Shown piece by piece: positions 25,582 to 34,327 of a DNA stretch of 64,000 nucleotides. Numbering within the stretch: position 1 is the first letter of the stretch; each line of letters opens with the position of its first letter. The DNA is from Sphingobacteriales bacterium (lineage in GTDB: Bacteria; Bacteroidota; Bacteroidia; Chitinophagales; JADIYW01), in NCBI GenBank assembly GCA_016721245.1, contig JADKIQ010000004.1:285107-349106 (forward strand), in the 5' to 3' direction. A program made the translations under genes and the position numbers. The notes below the pieces were generated by a model. The model was not told the origin of the DNA. It did not search any database and worked only from the letters and a program-made list of their open reading frames with translations.

Positions 25582-26649
25582 TTATAAAACCTGCTCCAAC
25601 AACTTTCTGTAAATCGTCAGACCGTCTTCGATTTCCTGCAGGTAAATAAATTCATCCGCCGTATGGGAACGCTCGGATTTGCCGGGACCGATTTTTACAC
25701 TTGGTATTTTTAATAAAGCCTGATCGGAAAGGGTAGAAGAGCCGAAGGTTTCAATACCTAATTTCTCGGCGGCTTTCACAATCATATGTTCTTTATCTAT
25801 CTGCGAAGGCTGCAAGCGCGTAGAACGTGCTTTGATATCCGCTTTTACATTGTCGCGTATAATTTCTAAAATCTGGTCGGTGCTGTACTCCGGAATGGTG
25901 CGCACATCCACCGTGTATTTGCAAACATCCGGCACCACGTTGTGCTGTGTACCTGCATGTATCATACTTACGGTCAGTTTTACAGGACCTAAAGTTGGAT
26001 TTATCTTTTTGAACTGATAATTCTGAAACCATTGTACATCCACCATAGCGAGGTAAATCGCATTCAAGCCGTCATTGCGCGCCGCATGTCCGGCTTTCCC
26101 TTTTACTTCCGCATCTAATACCATCAGTCCTTTTTCCGCAATGGCCATTTTCATTTCTGTAGGCTCACCAACAATCGCAAACTCACAGGAGGATGTAATT
26201 TCTTCAATTTGCTCGATACCGTTTTTGCCCGAAATTTCTTCTTCAGAAGTGGCGGCAAAAATGATATTGTATTTTAAATCATCTTTATCGTAAAAATGCA
26301 AAAAGGTAGCGAGCAAAGAAATCAAAGCGGCACCGGCATCGTTGCTGCCAAGCCCGTATAATTTATTTTCTTCCACAGTGGCATTAAACGGATCTTTATT
26401 CCAGCCACTGACAGGTTTTACCGTATCAATATGCGAGTTGAGTAAAATCGTTGGCTTAAGAAAATTGTAGTGTTTATTTTTTGCCCAGGTATTATTCAGT
26501 TTGGTTTCAAACGGAATTTTTTTTGATTTCAAAAACTTGCGGATGACATCAGCAGCCTTGTCTTCTTCTTTGCTGAAAGAAGAAACGCCGATGAGTTTTT
26601 GCAATAACTCTATAAACTGAACTTGTATGTCGTCCTGTATTTTGGTCAT
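25582..26649 (-). CDS. argE: N-acyl-citrulline/ornithine deacetylase (M20 family), ArgE type
   Basis: About 355 residues from the ATG at 26,647-26,649, chosen because it falls one base after the argB stop and avoids a 41-base overlap. M20 metal-site motifs are LLNSHIDTVKP, LYGLGSNDAGAA, ATSEEEISGK and VGEPTEMKMAIAEKG, with the dimerisation domain between. In Bacteroidetes this enzyme removes the acyl group from N-acyl-citrulline, since carbamoylation comes before deacylation. It is directly downstream of argB. The main alternative, a generic M20 peptidase, is unlikely given the arg neighbours. Confidence 0.9.
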   Translation of the reverse strand: MTKIQDDIQVQFIELLQKLIGVSSFSKEEDKAADVIRKFLKSKKIPFETKLNNTWAKNKHYNFLKPTILLNSHIDTVKPVSGWNKDPFNATVEENKLYGLGSNDAGAALISLLATFLHFYDKDDLKYNIIFAATSEEEISGKNGIEQIEEITSSCEFAIVGEPTEMKMAIAEKGLMVLDAEVKGKAGHAARNDGLNAIYLAMVDVQWFQNYQFKKINPTLGPVKLTVSMIHAGTQHNVVPDVCKYTVDVRTIPEYSTDQILEIIRDNVKADIKARSTRLQPSQIDKEHMIVKAAEKLGIETFGSSTLSDQALLKIPSVKIGPGKSERSHTADEFIYLQEIEDGLTIYRKLLEQVL

Positions 26650-26650
26650 C

Positions 26651-27442
26651 TTAGTTTTTGGTAAATGTTGTTCCAAATTTAGCATTTTCATTCACAATAG
26701 GAAGTACATTTTTAGCGTGGCATAAAATAACTTTTTCCACACCATTTTCCAGCGCGTGTATTATATTAGAAGTTTTTGGCAGCATTCCTGCGTTAATGAT
26801 TTGTTTTTCTTTGAGTTGTTCTACTTCTGCAATATTTAAATGACTGATGATACTGTCATTATTGTTAACATCTTTTAAGAGTCCGTCTTTTTCAAAACAG
26901 TAAATAAAGGAGACTTTTTTAACTTTTGATAATTCAACAGCAATGGCCGCAGCCATCGTGTCGGCATTCGTATTCAGTAAATTTCCTTTTCCGTCGTGTG
27001 TTAAGGGGGCAATTACAGGGGTGTAATTTTTTGATAATAAATCAATCAGCAGGTCTGTATTCACCTTATCAATATCACCTACAAAACCATAATCAATTTC
27101 TGTGTTTATACGTTGGTGAGCTTCAATAATATTTGCATCCGCACCAGTAAGTCCAATAGCATTGCATTTTTGGGATTGCAACTGAGCGACTATTTTTTTA
27201 TTAATCAGTCCTGCATAAACCATGGTAACAATATCAATTGTTTTTTCATCGGTGATGCGTCTGCCGTCAATTATTTTTGGTTCAATGTTTAAATCTTTAC
27301 TGAGTTGTGTTGCTAATTTTCCGCCGCCGTGAATTAATATCTTCGGTGATTTTATCGCGGCAAAATCAGACAGAAAATCTGCTAACGCTTTTTGGTCGTC
27401 AATAATATTTCCACCAATTTTTATAACAACTATCGTTTCCAA
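26651..27442 (-). CDS. argB: N-acetylglutamate kinase
   Basis: A 263-residue amino-acid kinase with KIGGNIIDD at the start, the substrate-binding ILIHGGGKLATQLSKDL, and NTNADTMAAAIAVEL for nucleotide binding. It phosphorylates the gamma-carboxyl of N-acyl-glutamate, the second step of arginine synthesis. Feedback-sensitive enzymes have an N-terminal extension helix; this one lacks it, which fits the arginine-insensitive type. Followed one base later by argE and divergent from the paraoxonase-like gene, 33 bases away. Confidence 0.95.
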   Translation of the reverse strand: METIVVIKIGGNIIDDQKALADFLSDFAAIKSPKILIHGGGKLATQLSKDLNIEPKIIDGRRITDEKTIDIVTMVYAGLINKKIVAQLQSQKCNAIGLTGADANIIEAHQRINTEIDYGFVGDIDKVNTDLLIDLLSKNYTPVIAPLTHDGKGNLLNTNADTMAAAIAVELSKVKKVSFIYCFEKDGLLKDVNNNDSIISHLNIAEVEQLKEKQIINAGMLPKTSNIIHALENGVEKVILCHAKNVLPIVNENAKFGTTFTKN

Positions 27443-27475
27443 TTTTGTATATTTAAGTTACACTAAAGTACACTT

Positions 27476-28459
27476 ATGTTTAAGAAGATACTATTTTTCT
27501 GTGTTATACTATGTTCAATTTTATCTTGTAAAAAAGAAAAGATACGCAAAACGTATACCAAAATAATAACGGCACCCGGACCGGAAGATATTGTATTGGA
27601 TAAAACGTATAACCGGATATTGGTTTCCTGCGATGAACGCAGAGATGGCAGAACACCGCATGGTGAAATTCAGCAGATACGTTTTGATACGAACAAAAGT
27701 ACTGTTTTGCCGTTGCTTAATTTACCTGCTATCCCGTTTCACCCGCACGGATTTGATTTGCAAATTGTAAATAACACACCTTATCTCTATGTCATCAATC
27801 ATTATAAAGATGGCTCCAATATTAGTTCTGTTATACAGTTTAAAATTAACGCAGATAATTTGGAATTTATAAAAGAGTACAAACATCCTTTGCTGATTTC
27901 TCCGAACGACTTAACAGTACTATCAAACGGTAGTTTTTATTTTTCAAATGATAAAAATTCTGCGGATATTTTAGAACTGCTGACCAATCCAAAAGCCGGT
28001 TCTGTGGGTTACTGTGATGGAAATGATACCTGGAAGAAAACGGACAGTGCTATTGCATTTCCCAATGGGTTATACAATGAAAATAATAAGCTTTATCTCG
28101 CTACCTCTCGTAATTTTGCCTTGTTTACGTATGACATACAATCGGATGGTTCACTCCGCAACAGAACAACTTTATCCAGTATAAACGGAATGGATAATAT
28201 AATCCAGAACGGAGATGAATTAATTGTTGCGGTGCATCCGGATGAAGTGAAATTTGCCTTATTGTCGTATTTACCTGCGGAATTGTCACCATGTAAGACT
28301 TTCTCCATCAACAAAAACACAGGAGCAGCAAAAATCATATTTTCAAATGATGGTTCCATGATTTCCGGTTCTTCTACGGCATTGGTGGCAGGAAATGATT
28401 TGTATTTATCGCAGGTGTTTGAAGGATTTGTGCTGAAAATAAGCAATTATGCAGATTAA
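27476..28459 (+). CDS. Paraoxonase/SMP-30-like beta-propeller lipoprotein
   Basis: A 327-residue protein with a lipoprotein signal (ILSC, Cys18). The mature part follows the six-bladed propeller of paraoxonases: GPEDIVLD (calcium Glu/Asp), FHPHGFDL with the His of the active dyad, ISPNDLTVL, FPNGLYN, GMDNII and VAVHPDE, which occupy the places of the calcium ligands of PON1. It probably hydrolyses lactones or aryl esters outside the cytoplasmic membrane, or binds a ligand in the same fold. The gene interrupts the arginine cluster on the opposite strand. Substrate unknown. Confidence 0.78.
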   Translation: MFKKILFFCVILCSILSCKKEKIRKTYTKIITAPGPEDIVLDKTYNRILVSCDERRDGRTPHGEIQQIRFDTNKSTVLPLLNLPAIPFHPHGFDLQIVNNTPYLYVINHYKDGSNISSVIQFKINADNLEFIKEYKHPLLISPNDLTVLSNGSFYFSNDKNSADILELLTNPKAGSVGYCDGNDTWKKTDSAIAFPNGLYNENNKLYLATSRNFALFTYDIQSDGSLRNRTTLSSINGMDNIIQNGDELIVAVHPDEVKFALLSYLPAELSPCKTFSINKNTGAAKIIFSNDGSMISGSSTALVAGNDLYLSQVFEGFVLKISNYAD

Positions 28460-28507
28460 TACATACTAAAAAGAGTATATATGCGTTATTCAGAAAATCA
28501 ACTAAAT

Positions 28508-29524
28508 ATGAAAAATCTATTATTATTGGTTTGTGTAATTACTGCGCAGCTAACATTTGCAAAACTAATTATTCCGGAAACACCGTTTACTGAATATAAG
28601 TTTGAATCCAAAGAATGCAAAGTGATTCAGCACAACAAGTCGAGAATTTTTGTGCAGCCTTATACTTTTTACTTAGACGGAAAAGTTTACGACGGACAGG
28701 TGAATCTGAAATACCGTGAATTCGTGGATCAGCTCGACATCGTGCTGAACCATATTCCGATGAGTTACAATGAGAATGACAAGCAGCATGTATTGGAAAG
28801 CGGTGGTATGTTTGAGTTAATGGCGTATGGGAACGGAAAGCTGTTATCTTTTGCGCCGAATAAAAAAGTGCAGGTACAACTGGCCAGTAATTTTGATGTT
28901 ACCGGAGGCGAAACATTTGTCTTAAACAGACAAGCCAACACCTGGGAGAAAGAGACACCTTTCGGGAAATCAGCGAATGCCAATCAGCCAAGCACCGATA
29001 ATAAACAGGATTTGTGGGGAGATAATCTTTGGCAGGATAATGAAGGTCAGAATATTGTTTCTGATACTAATGGCAATTTGTTCAGTATTCAGTCTGCACA
29101 ATCCGGTGCTATGACGTATGAAGAAGTGCGTGACCAGTCGTTTAAAACCATTAATGCGGATAAAATGCAGCTGTACAATTGCGATAGAATACTGAACGAG
29201 GAAACGGTTCCAATCGTAGCAGATTTTAATCTGGATGGTTATAATCAAAAATTAAACTCTGATATTTTTGTCGTTTATAAAAAGAGAAACGCAGTCTTAA
29301 CCTATCATCCGACACAGTTTGCCAGCGATTTCAAATTATTGCCCAATGAAGATTTTACCATTTTTACATTTTCAAAAGATGGCAAAATTGCCGTGCTGGA
29401 TAATAAGTTTACTGCTGATTTTGATGTGAAATTAAATAAGAATAAGAAAGTAGTTTTTCCGATGAAGGTATTTGCAAAATTGCCGCAGACCAAGCAGGAA
29501 CTGGCCAAATTAACGGGATTGTAA
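28508..29524 (+). CDS. Secreted protein of unknown function
   Basis: About 338 residues from ATG 28,508, which begins a signal peptide (MKNLLLLVCVITAQLTFA); a start nine codons earlier would place charged residues ahead of it. The mature protein is beta-rich, with repeated YKFESKECKV, QPYTFYLDGKVYDG, FELMAYGNGKLLSFAPNKKVQVQLAS and a Gln/Asp/Asn-rich linker in the middle. It resembles Bacteroidetes surface proteins that carry a ZU5-like or carboxypeptidase-regulatory-like fold, but I do not recognise it with certainty. It follows the paraoxonase-like gene by about 50 bases in the same direction. Confidence 0.6.
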   Translation: MKNLLLLVCVITAQLTFAKLIIPETPFTEYKFESKECKVIQHNKSRIFVQPYTFYLDGKVYDGQVNLKYREFVDQLDIVLNHIPMSYNENDKQHVLESGGMFELMAYGNGKLLSFAPNKKVQVQLASNFDVTGGETFVLNRQANTWEKETPFGKSANANQPSTDNKQDLWGDNLWQDNEGQNIVSDTNGNLFSIQSAQSGAMTYEEVRDQSFKTINADKMQLYNCDRILNEETVPIVADFNLDGYNQKLNSDIFVVYKKRNAVLTYHPTQFASDFKLLPNEDFTIFTFSKDGKIAVLDNKFTADFDVKLNKNKKVVFPMKVFAKLPQTKQELAKLTGL

Positions 29525-29549
29525 TAAGTCAATAGAAATTAAATTACAG

Positions 29550-30194
29550 ATGAAAAAATTAGTTATCTTATTACTTTGTTCTTTTATTTTTTGTCATACG
29601 AAAGCACAGAATTTCTTTGCGACAGACACGTTTACTTATACAATAAACCTGGACTTAAGTAAAAATCTTTATTTAAAATCAGTGCCTGTTGATTTACTCA
29701 AAGGCTACTGCAAAGGCGACTGGAACGGCTATTATCCGAAACGTGAAATGAATCAGTGTTTGTTTGATGATTTTTTGCAGCGCTTCAATTATTATCAGTT
29801 AAATATTCCCACTAATTCTAATTTCTGTTTTGAGGATTATTGCAGTAACAGCTATTACACGGATATGTATAAACAGTTTTCCAGGAAATTAAAATATAAA
29901 GAAATAGTCTTCTTTGATCAGCAGCATTCCGTTGTAAAAAGAGAAGTTTTGTGGATTCAGGTGTTTTATTCAAGAGAGGAGTACGATGGCTGGAAACACT
30001 ACGAAGGACCGGTTTTCTGGCTGATGGAAATAAATAAAGCAGCTAAAGGAATTATCGTTTACAATAAAGATATTCGTTCAGATGGCTGGAGTTTGGAAAA
30101 GGAATTTAATCATCCGGCATTTATTGTCAATGAAAATAAGCAGAAAGAAGACAAGAAGAAAATGCAAAAAATATTGCAGGTAGAGGAAAATTAG
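29550..30194 (+). CDS. Secreted protein of unknown function
   Basis: A 214-residue protein with a signal peptide (MKKLVILLLCSFIFCHTKAQ). The mature part is rich in Tyr, Trp and Cys (SVPVDLLKGYCKGDWNGYYP, NFCFEDYCSNSYY) and includes KEIVFFDQQHSVVKREVLWIQVFY, with a basic C-terminal helix. No catalytic motif is seen. It probably is an envelope protein co-expressed with the two upstream genes. Its stop overlaps the end of the convergent gene at 30,191 by four bases. Confidence 0.55.
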   Translation: MKKLVILLLCSFIFCHTKAQNFFATDTFTYTINLDLSKNLYLKSVPVDLLKGYCKGDWNGYYPKREMNQCLFDDFLQRFNYYQLNIPTNSNFCFEDYCSNSYYTDMYKQFSRKLKYKEIVFFDQQHSVVKREVLWIQVFYSREEYDGWKHYEGPVFWLMEINKAAKGIIVYNKDIRSDGWSLEKEFNHPAFIVNENKQKEDKKKMQKILQVEEN

Positions 30195-30781
30195 TTGTAA
30201 ATGTTTTTCAATTTTAGCGACCAGTCCAGCTTCATTTCTACAATTAACGGGAAGTTCGGATCATTTACATATGTAATTTGATAATCACCGCCATCACTTA
30301 CCGTTTTGCAATCAAACTCATTGGAGAAATCATTATTAAACCCAAAGCTTTGTGTATGAGTGTATGAGTTTCCAAAAATAGTGAGTACATCATTTTTTTT
30401 GTCTGTATAGATTTCCATTGAGCCATTATTTTTAAATGCATCATACATCTTTCGGCTCAATACAATACAGCATTGGTCTGCCAGACTAATATTTCCATTG
30501 GTAAAATAGTTGAAAATTCCGGTAGCATTTTCTATTGCATCTTTACTGAGGTTCAAAGTTCCTTTTTTATTTATGGGAGCACTCATGTACCAGTCAAAAC
30601 TATACTCATCTGTGTTCTGTTTTACGGTAATAGTAAATTCGTAGTTAGTGCCCAAATAATTTACATCATACACCAATCGGGTGCCAACCTTAATAATATC
30701 ATTTGGTAAAACAGAAGCTTGTGCAGTGTAAGATAAAACTACCATCACAGCAAACAGTGAAGTTTGTAGAATCTTTAACAT
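30191..30781 (-). CDS. Secreted protein of unknown function
   Basis: A 196-residue protein with a signal peptide (MLKILQTSLFAVMVVLSYTAQA). The mature part is mostly beta strand: VGTRLVYDVNYLGTNYEFTITV, FDWYMSAPINKKGTLNLS and MEIYTDKKNDVLTIFGNS, the pattern of small barrel or sandwich domains. No known family was recognised. It is on the arginine-gene strand, downstream of argF', and could be transcribed with them, although 100 AT-rich bases separate the two. Confidence 0.55.
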   Translation of the reverse strand: MLKILQTSLFAVMVVLSYTAQASVLPNDIIKVGTRLVYDVNYLGTNYEFTITVKQNTDEYSFDWYMSAPINKKGTLNLSKDAIENATGIFNYFTNGNISLADQCCIVLSRKMYDAFKNNGSMEIYTDKKNDVLTIFGNSYTHTQSFGFNNDFSNEFDCKTVSDGGDYQITYVNDPNFPLIVEMKLDWSLKLKNIYN

Positions 30782-30890
30782 ATTTCAAGATTTTGGCTAA
30801 TGCAAATTACTATATAATTGATTAGCAGTCAAGTATATAATGGTTAAAAATTGATACTAAATTGTTAAACTAAGGAAAATTTTATGTCTT

Positions 30891-31838
30891 TTACAAGCTC
30901 TTTAAGATTTCTTTTAACACTGCCTGTGCTGCAAACTCCCGGTTTGCAGCTTGTTTTATAACTAAGGAATAATCAGCATCTAAAACATCGTCTGCAATTT
31001 CTACATTTCTTCTTGTAGGCAGACAATGCATAAATTTTGCATTATTTGTCAACTGTATTTTTTTATCGGTAATCATCCAGTTGCTGTGTTCCCCTTTTAG
31101 TTGTCCATAGTCTGTATATGAACTCCAGTTTTTAGCATAAATGAAATCAGCATCTTTAAAAGCTTGCTCCTGATTATATATGATAGGTGCATTGCCTGAA
31201 AACTGCTCATTCAGTTCATATCCTTCAGGATGTGTGATGACAAATTCCACATCCGAATGATTCATCCATTCTGCAAAAGAATTGGATACACACTGAGGCA
31301 AAGGCTTGATGTGAGGTGCCCAGCTTAAAACTACTTTTGGTCGTTCCTTGTTTGAATGTTCCCGGATAGTCATTAAATCCGTCAACGATTGCAGCGGATG
31401 TACCGTTGCACTTTCCATATTTACCATCGGAACTTTTACATTTTCCATAAACTTATGCAACACATATTCCGCATAATCTCTTTCTCTGTCTGTTAAGGTA
31501 GGGAATGCACGGATGCCAATAATATCAGCATATTCGCTGATGACGGCAGCGCCTTCTTTTATGTGTTCAGCAGTATTTCCATTCATGATGGCGCCATCTT
31601 CGTATTCCATATTCCAGCTGTCTTGCCCCAGATTTAGTATGATGGTATTCATACCCAGATTTTGAGCCGCTTTTTGTGTGGAAATTCTGGTGCGCAGAGA
31701 TGCATTTAAAAACAGCAGCACCATAGTTTTATTTTCACCTAAGTTTTTGTATGCAAAACGATTTTGCTTTAAAGCAATTGCTTCTTGTGCTAATTGTTCT
31801 GCATTCTCTACATCTCGTATGTTCAGGAAGTTTTTCAT
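30891..31838 (-). CDS. argF': N-acyl-L-ornithine carbamoyltransferase (Bacteroidetes ArgF')
   Basis: A 315-residue transcarbamylase with the carbamoyl-phosphate loop FLNASLRTRIS, MESATVHPLQSLTD (HPxQ) and HCLPTRRNVE. The SLRTR form and the sequence around it identify the N-acyl-ornithine group, not normal ornithine carbamoyltransferase. In the 80s loop (MNGNTAEHIKE) residue 90 is Ala. The corresponding residue is Pro90 in the Bacteroides fragilis N-succinyl-ornithine enzyme and Glu92 in the Xanthomonas N-acetyl-ornithine enzyme, so Ala is closer to the succinyl type. It starts one base after argD ends and is co-transcribed with argC-argD. Confidence 0.92.
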   Translation of the reverse strand: MKNFLNIRDVENAEQLAQEAIALKQNRFAYKNLGENKTMVLLFLNASLRTRISTQKAAQNLGMNTIILNLGQDSWNMEYEDGAIMNGNTAEHIKEGAAVISEYADIIGIRAFPTLTDRERDYAEYVLHKFMENVKVPMVNMESATVHPLQSLTDLMTIREHSNKERPKVVLSWAPHIKPLPQCVSNSFAEWMNHSDVEFVITHPEGYELNEQFSGNAPIIYNQEQAFKDADFIYAKNWSSYTDYGQLKGEHSNWMITDKKIQLTNNAKFMHCLPTRRNVEIADDVLDADYSLVIKQAANREFAAQAVLKEILKSL

Positions 31839-31839
31839 T

Positions 31840-32964
31840 TTATAAACTGGCTTTTATCGCATTCATTAATAAATCAACTTCCGCTTTTGTGATGGTTAAA
31901 CTGGGTAATAAACGGAGTGTATTTGGATGGTTAGAATTTCCGACAAAAATATGGTGTTCGTATACCAGTTTTTCCCGTAATTCTTTTATCGGAAAATTAA
32001 ATTTAATTCCAATCATTAATCCTTTGCCGCGTATATCTTTTACCTGAGGCAATTGTTTGCATTGCTCTAAAAGATATTGTCCCACTTCAATTGTATTTTC
32101 AATCAGTCTTTCCTGTTCAATAACTTCTAAAACAGCCAAGCCTGCCGCACATGCTAAGGGCGCACCACCAAAGGTTGTGCCCAACATGCCGTATTTTGCC
32201 TGTATTTTCGGATGAATCAAGATGCCTGCAATCGGAAATCCGTTCCCCATACCTTTTGCCATGGTGATGACGTCCGGCTGCACGTCTGCAAACTGATGTG
32301 CGAAGAATTTACCGCTTCTTCCATAACCGCATTGTATTTCATCTGCAATAAAGAGTGCGTTATGCTCATTGCATAATGTTTGAATCAATTGTAAAAACGA
32401 AACATTTGGTTCATAAATGCCGTTTACTCCTTGTATCGGTTCAATAATAACAGCACAGATTTCATTTTCAGCAAAGGCTCTTTTCAGCCAGGCTTCATCA
32501 TTAAAATCTAAAAAAATAACATGCGAATCGTCGTTTACCGGTGGCTTAATTTTGGGATTATCCGTAACAGCCACTGCACCTGAAGTACGCCCATGAAAGG
32601 CACCTCTGAATGCAATTACTTTTTTTCTGTTGTTATGGAATGAAGCAACTTTTAAGGCATTCTCAACGGCTTCAGCACCGCTGTTACACAGAAATAAGCT
32701 GTAGTTGTCATATCCGGAAAGCTGCCCCAGTTTATCCGCCAGTTTTTGTTGTATATCAATGTGTACGGAATTAGAATAGAACGACAGCTGATGGATTTGT
32801 TCTTCCAATTTATTGACATAGTAAGGATGTGCATGACCGATGGAAATCACGGCGTGACCACCGTAGAAATCCAGGTATTGAGTGCCATTATCATCATACA
32901 CATAAGAGCCTTCACCCTTTACCAGATTAACATTAAACAGCGGATATACATCGAATAGTTTCAT
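31840..32964 (-). CDS. argD: Acetylornithine/succinylornithine aminotransferase
   Basis: A 374-residue class III aminotransferase: LDFYGGHAVISIGHAHP at the start, FLCNSGAEAVENALK for the phosphate site, FHGRTSGAVAVT, FIADEIQCGYGRSG with the cofactor-binding Asp, and ITMAKGMGNGFPIAG containing the PLP Lys. It is somewhat short of the usual 390-400 residues but complete. It converts N-acyl-glutamate semialdehyde to N-acyl-ornithine, which feeds ArgF' encoded one base downstream. argC lies 36 bases upstream. Confidence 0.95.
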   Translation of the reverse strand: MKLFDVYPLFNVNLVKGEGSYVYDDNGTQYLDFYGGHAVISIGHAHPYYVNKLEEQIHQLSFYSNSVHIDIQQKLADKLGQLSGYDNYSLFLCNSGAEAVENALKVASFHNNRKKVIAFRGAFHGRTSGAVAVTDNPKIKPPVNDDSHVIFLDFNDEAWLKRAFAENEICAVIIEPIQGVNGIYEPNVSFLQLIQTLCNEHNALFIADEIQCGYGRSGKFFAHQFADVQPDVITMAKGMGNGFPIAGILIHPKIQAKYGMLGTTFGGAPLACAAGLAVLEVIEQERLIENTIEVGQYLLEQCKQLPQVKDIRGKGLMIGIKFNFPIKELREKLVYEHHIFVGNSNHPNTLRLLPSLTITKAEVDLLMNAIKASL

Positions 32965-33000
32965 AGATAAGTTGTGAGTCGTAAGTCGTGAGTGTTTAGT

Positions 33001-33978
33001 TTAATAAGCAACAGATTTTAAGTTCAATCCTTCATTTTCTTCAAATCCAAACATCAGATTCATATTTTGAACAGCCTGTCCGGATGCGCCTTTTACCAGA
33101 TTGTCAATGATTGAAATAATCATCAATTTATTTTCGTGTTTTTCTAAATACAATAAGCATTTATTGGTATTGATAACTTGTTTTAAGTCGATATTTTTAT
33201 CAGAAAGAAATACAAATTTTGCATCCACATTAAAACGACTAAATATCGCTTTGGCGTCATCTAAATTACCTTCAAAATCTATATAGATAGTAGCAATGAT
33301 GCCACGTGTAAAATTTCCACGATACGGAATAAAATTTATAGAATGTTTAAACTCAGTTTGTAATTGTACAATACTTTCACCGATTTCACCCAAATGTTGA
33401 TGTGTGAATGCTTTATAAACAGATGAGTTATTATTTCTCCAGGTGAAATGTGTGGCTTCGTTTTGCAAAATTCCGGCACCGGTACTTCCTGTAATTGCAG
33501 AAATATGAATATCAGATTGCAGTAAATTTTGTTTGGCTAAAGGTAATAACGCTAATTGTATGGCAGTGGCAAAACAACCCGGATTTGCTATATGTTTGGC
33601 TTGCTTAATTGCTTCTTTATTTAGTTCAGGTAAACCGTAAATAAAATCATTAGCATTTTCTTTTAAACGGAAATCATTGGATAAATCTATAATTTTTGTA
33701 ATAGGCGAGAAGTGGTTATTTTCTAAAAATAATTTTGCTTCCCCGTGCGGTAAACATAAAAAAACAACATCAATAATTGTATTTATTTCATTCGTGAAAA
33801 CTAATTCAGTATCACCTAATAAATCTGTATGTACATCGCTAATTTTTTTGCCAGCCTGACTTCTGCTGAAACAAAAACTTATTTTCACTTTCGAGTGATG
33901 CAGAAGAATACGTATTAATTCGCCGCCTGTGTAGCCTGCTGCGCCAATAATTCCAGCATTAATTTTGTGATTAGCCAT
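33001..33978 (-). CDS. argC: N-acetyl-gamma-glutamyl-phosphate reductase
   Basis: A 325-residue type-1 ArgC. It has the NADP turn GIIGAAGYTGGELIR, the active-site NPGCFATA with the catalytic Cys, TGSTGAG and FIPYRGNFTRGIIATIY. It reduces N-acyl-glutamyl phosphate after ArgB. It is the first gene of the argC-argD-argF' run. No ARG-box or clear -33/-7 promoter was recognised in the 290 bases upstream. Confidence 0.95.
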   Translation of the reverse strand: MANHKINAGIIGAAGYTGGELIRILLHHSKVKISFCFSRSQAGKKISDVHTDLLGDTELVFTNEINTIIDVVFLCLPHGEAKLFLENNHFSPITKIIDLSNDFRLKENANDFIYGLPELNKEAIKQAKHIANPGCFATAIQLALLPLAKQNLLQSDIHISAITGSTGAGILQNEATHFTWRNNNSSVYKAFTHQHLGEIGESIVQLQTEFKHSINFIPYRGNFTRGIIATIYIDFEGNLDDAKAIFSRFNVDAKFVFLSDKNIDLKQVINTNKCLLYLEKHENKLMIISIIDNLVKGASGQAVQNMNLMFGFEENEGLNLKSVAY

Positions 33979-34271
33979 TAGTCAATTGTCGTTAGAAAAT
34001 TATATTCTAAATGAAGGTAAAGTTGTGGTGGTAAAATACTGAAATTGCTGTCTAAAAACTGATTGGGAATTTGGTCTTATATGGCAAGCTGTTGATGTCT
34101 TAAATCAAATGATTAAGGATTGATGATTTTTGGCTTCTAAAATGTATCATTTTTAGAGTGTAATAGTGTTGCCTTTTCAAAAATGTATTGTTTTTCTGTT
34201 GTACGTTAATGTTTGTTCCATAGTTTTTGTTTTATATAACAGCTGTTTTCAAAAAATAATTCCACATAAAT
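33979..34271. other. Long intergenic region before argC
   Basis: About 290 AT-rich bases with no open frame of note, no exact TAnnTTTG element on the argC strand, no tRNA fold and no recognised SRP RNA. A short imperfect palindrome (AAAATGTATCATTTTTAG, 34,139-34,156) is the only structure seen. It should hold the argC promoter. Confidence 0.5.
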
Positions 34272-34310
34272 AAAAAATGCCGGATAAATTTACCCGGCAT
34301 TTTTTTCTTA
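34272..34310 (-). terminator. Terminator of the ffh gene
   Basis: AAAAAATGCCGG (34,272-34,283) pairs with CCGGCATTTTTT (34,294-34,305); loop ATAAATTTAC. It follows the ffh stop in that gene's direction. Confidence 0.85.
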
Positions 34311-34327
34311 TACTATATGTTTTTTGT

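Noticed and set aside
33979..34327. 4.5S SRP RNA or ARG-box near ffh and argC
   Set aside because: No GGAAGGAAGCAGC-like core or palindromic arginine box is visible; only an AT-rich spacer and a terminator.
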